From contig JAHDBD010000009.1 in assembly GCA_020630575.1 (NCBI GenBank), positions 1-64,000 of the forward strand: 64,000 bases of DNA, in the 5' to 3' direction. Source of the stretch: Bernardetia sp. Lineage in GTDB: Bacteria; Bacteroidota; Bacteroidia; Cytophagales; Bernardetiaceae. A program made the translations under genes and the position numbers. The notes under the pieces are model-generated. The model searched no databases, was not told where the DNA came from, and saw nothing but the letters and a program-made list of their open reading frames with translations. Below, piece by piece: positions 62,145 through 64,000 of this stretch (its first letter is position 1; every line of letters begins with the position of its first letter).

Positions 62145-64000
62145 TTACTTCAACTCTTCCCTCAAAAACTTAGCAGTATAACTTTTCTTATTTTTGGCTA
62201 CTTTTTCAGGAGTTCCTTCTACCAAAATTTGTCCACCTGCTGCGCCTCCTTCTAAACCTAAATCGATAATCCAATCGGATACTTTGATTACGTCCAAATT
62301 GTGTTCGATGACCAAAACAGTATTTCCTTTTCCTACTAATTTGTCCAAAACATCTAGTAAAAACTGAACGTCTTTAAAATGCAGACCTGTTGTAGGCTCA
62401 TCAAGAATATAAAATGTTTTTCCTGTGTCTTTTTTTGATAGTTCGCTTGAAAGTTTTACTCGCTGTGCTTCTCCACCTGAAAGTGTTGTGGCGTGTTGTC
62501 CTAGAGTGATATAACCCAAACCCACATCGTTGAGTGTTTTGATTCTACGCAAAATATTAGGCTGATTAGCAAAAAACTCTGATGCTTCTTCTACACTCAT
62601 ATCTAAAACATCGGCAATAGATTTTCCTTTAAAACGAATTTCTAAAGTTTCTCGGTTGTAGCGTTTTCCTTTACACATCGGACATTCTACATGAACATCT
62701 GGTAAGAAATCCATTTCAATAAGTTTTCGTCCTGCACCTTCGCATTCTTCACAACGCCCCCCCTTTACATTAAACGAAAAACGTCCAGGTTTGTAACCTC
62801 TAACTTTTGCCTCTGGAAGCTGTGTAAATAAAGCACGAATATCTGTAAAAACACCTGTATAAGTAGCAGGATTTGAACGAGGAGTACGACCAATAGGTGA
62901 CTGATCGACTTCAATAACCTTATCAATGTTCTTTAATCCTTCAATTTCTTTATAATCTAAAGGTGTTTTGACACCTCTATAAATATGTTTGTTCAGAATT
63001 GGATAAAGCGTGTCATGAATTAATGTAGATTTTCCAGAACCTGAAACGCCTGTAATACAAATCATTTTTCCCAATGGAAAATGTGCTGTTACATTTCTCA
63101 AATTATTTCCTGTTGCTCCTTTCAAAACAAGTTCTTTACCGTTTCCTTTTCTGCGTTCGGTCGGAACTTCTATACGTTTTTGATTATTGAGATATTGTGC
63201 TGTTGTGCTATTTCCCTTCAAAAATTCGGTTGGTGTTCCTGCTTCTACTACTCTTCCTCCGTGTCTTCCTGCCCCAGGTCCTATGTCTATCAAATAATCG
63301 GCTGCCAACATCATATCTTTATCATGTTCGACAACAATTACTGTATTTCCCAAATCACGCAAATCTTGTAACGCCTTTATCAGTTTTACATTATCTCTTG
63401 AATGAAGTCCTATACTTGGCTCATCCAAAATATACAAAACTCCGACAAGTTGTGTTCCGATTTGAGTTGCCAAACGAATACGTTGTGCTTCTCCACCTGA
63501 AAGCGTTCTTACAGGTCGGTCAAGGGTTAGATAATCCAAACCAACATCCAATAAAAAGCCAATTCGTTTTCTAATTTCTTTCAAGATTTCGGCAGCAATA
63601 ATATTTTGTCTTGCTTCCAAACGGCTTTCAATATCTTCAAAAAATTCTCCTAACTGATTAATGTCTTTTTGAGCTAATTCAGATATATTTTTGTCTGCAA
63701 TTTTGAAATATAAAGATTCTTTTTTGAGCCTTGCTCCATCACAATCTGGACAAACTGTAACAGTCAAATAATCTTGTAAACTTGATTGTTGTTTCGAACT
63801 TCCACTTTCTAATTGATATTTTTCTAAATAATCAATGACTCCTTCAAATTCACTATTCCATGTTCTGTCAGAAGACTTGGCTTTTACTTTTACAATTTCT
63901 TTCGAACCGTAAAGAATTTTTTGTTGGATTTTCTTATCAATTTCTTTCCAAACTGTCGTAATATTTACCTTTTGGCTTTTCATAAAAGCAGCTAACTTCT
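62145..64000 (-). CDS. uvrA: Excinuclease ABC subunit A, C-terminal two thirds (5' end outside window)
   Basis: The frame is open past 64000, so the first 330 or so residues of a protein of about 940 are missing. Visible parts are the middle zinc module (CPDCDGARL), the ABC signature of domain I (RTLSGGEAQRI), Walker B (YILDEPSIGLH), the second Walker A (ITGVSGSGKSTL), the zinc finger (CEECEGAG and CPMCKGKRY) and the second signature TTLSGGEAQRVKL, with DEPTTGLH. UvrA recognises DNA damage with UvrB. All motifs are intact. Confidence 0.97.
   Translation of the reverse strand, partial: KLAAFMKSQKVNITTVWKEIDKKIQQKILYGSKEIVKVKAKSSDRTWNSEFEGVIDYLEKYQLESGSSKQQSSLQDYLTVTVCPDCDGARLKKESLYFKIADKNISELAQKDINQLGEFFEDIESRLEARQNIIAAEILKEIRKRIGFLLDVGLDYLTLDRPVRTLSGGEAQRIRLATQIGTQLVGVLYILDEPSIGLHSRDNVKLIKALQDLRDLGNTVIVVEHDKDMMLAADYLIDIGPGAGRHGGRVVEAGTPTEFLKGNSTTAQYLNNQKRIEVPTERRKGNGKELVLKGATGNNLRNVTAHFPLGKMICITGVSGSGKSTLIHDTLYPILNKHIYRGVKTPLDYKEIEGLKNIDKVIEVDQSPIGRTPRSNPATYTGVFTDIRALFTQLPEAKVRGYKPGRFSFNVKGGRCEECEGAGRKLIEMDFLPDVHVECPMCKGKRYNRETLEIRFKGKSIADVLDMSVEEASEFFANQPNILRRIKTLNDVGLGYITLGQHATTLSGGEAQRVKLSSELSKKDTGKTFYILDEPTTGLHFKDVQFLLDVLDKLVGKGNTVLVIEHNLDVIKVSDWIIDLGLEGGAAGGQILVEGTPEKVAKNKKSYTAKFLREELK

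Noticed and set aside
1..64000. Prophage, insertion sequence, rRNA or tRNA genes
   Set aside because: I found no integrase or transposase coding regions, no phage structural genes and no recognisable tRNA or rRNA segments. A covariance-model scan would be needed to exclude a missed tRNA.

Overview
The window is about two-thirds A+T, mostly lacks Shine-Dalgarno sequences, and carries a gene set typical of Bacteroidota: a TonB-dependent receptor, a PorE-type OmpA lipoprotein, a DUF2027-Smr protein, bacillithiol genes, a bifunctional ornithine-lipid acyltransferase and TTG-N19/20-TAnnTTTG promoters. I infer a gliding or marine member of the Cytophagales (Bernardetia/Flexibacter-like). This rests on gene content, not on a database search. 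I see no rRNA, tRNA, CRISPR array, insertion sequence or prophage.

Layout. 1-1.5 kb: the 3' end of a type III restriction subunit and a radical SAM protein. 1.5-5.7 kb: a signalling block with two near-identical single-domain response regulators, a double-PAS histidine kinase and, divergently, a HAMP-GAF sensor with no output domain. 6-13 kb: an oversized D-Ala-D-Ala ligase, then a leftward run (DEDDh exonuclease, EgtD-like methyltransferase, HMG-CoA lyase, flavin oxidoreductase), then a DJ-1/PfpI protein. 13-21 kb: Ada, PBP1C, OxyR (Cys199/Cys208), a 5'(3')-nucleotidase and a TonB receptor. 21-27 kb: an ECF sigma factor with a probable membrane anti-sigma, Mrp, Nfu, a UbiA-type prenyltransferase with a structured leader, and RadA. 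27-31 kb: a PHP-plus-SMC-like ATPase gene of the TrlF type cut by one in-frame TGA, followed by a lipoprotein with a possible caspase-like His/Cys pair. 31-45 kb: STAS-like and TPR proteins, a DbpA-type helicase, a serine hydrolase-TPR lipoprotein, an S9 peptidase, a PhnP-like hydrolase, a DUF4349 lipoprotein, MsrB, a YwqK/MORN-like protein and a non-catalytic M16 protein. 45-64 kb: DapF, a PorE-like lipoprotein, several unknown secreted or membrane proteins, an RNase Z-like hydrolase, YtxJ-BshA, two small paralogous membrane proteins, a FabG-like reductase, a double-DUF302 lipoprotein, an OlsF-like acyltransferase, RbfA, DUF2027-Smr and the C-terminal two thirds of UvrA running off the right edge.

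Themes. Thiol and oxidative-stress genes recur: OxyR, MsrB, YtxJ, BshA, Mrp/Nfu and perhaps the EgtD-like enzyme. Envelope genes are also prominent: PBP1C, the Ddl-like ligase, DapF, the PorE-like protein, the OlsF-like protein and many lipoproteins. Gaps between genes hold three families of dispersed short repeats. Two are palindromes that probably act as terminators. One is an A+T-rich AATTCGTAATT repeat that ends next to the start codon of four separate genes.

The most notable items are the nonsense-split TrlF-type gene, the start-codon-linked repeat family, the dyad and hairpin in the ubiA leader, the oversized ligase and the lipoprotein with a possible caspase-like dyad.
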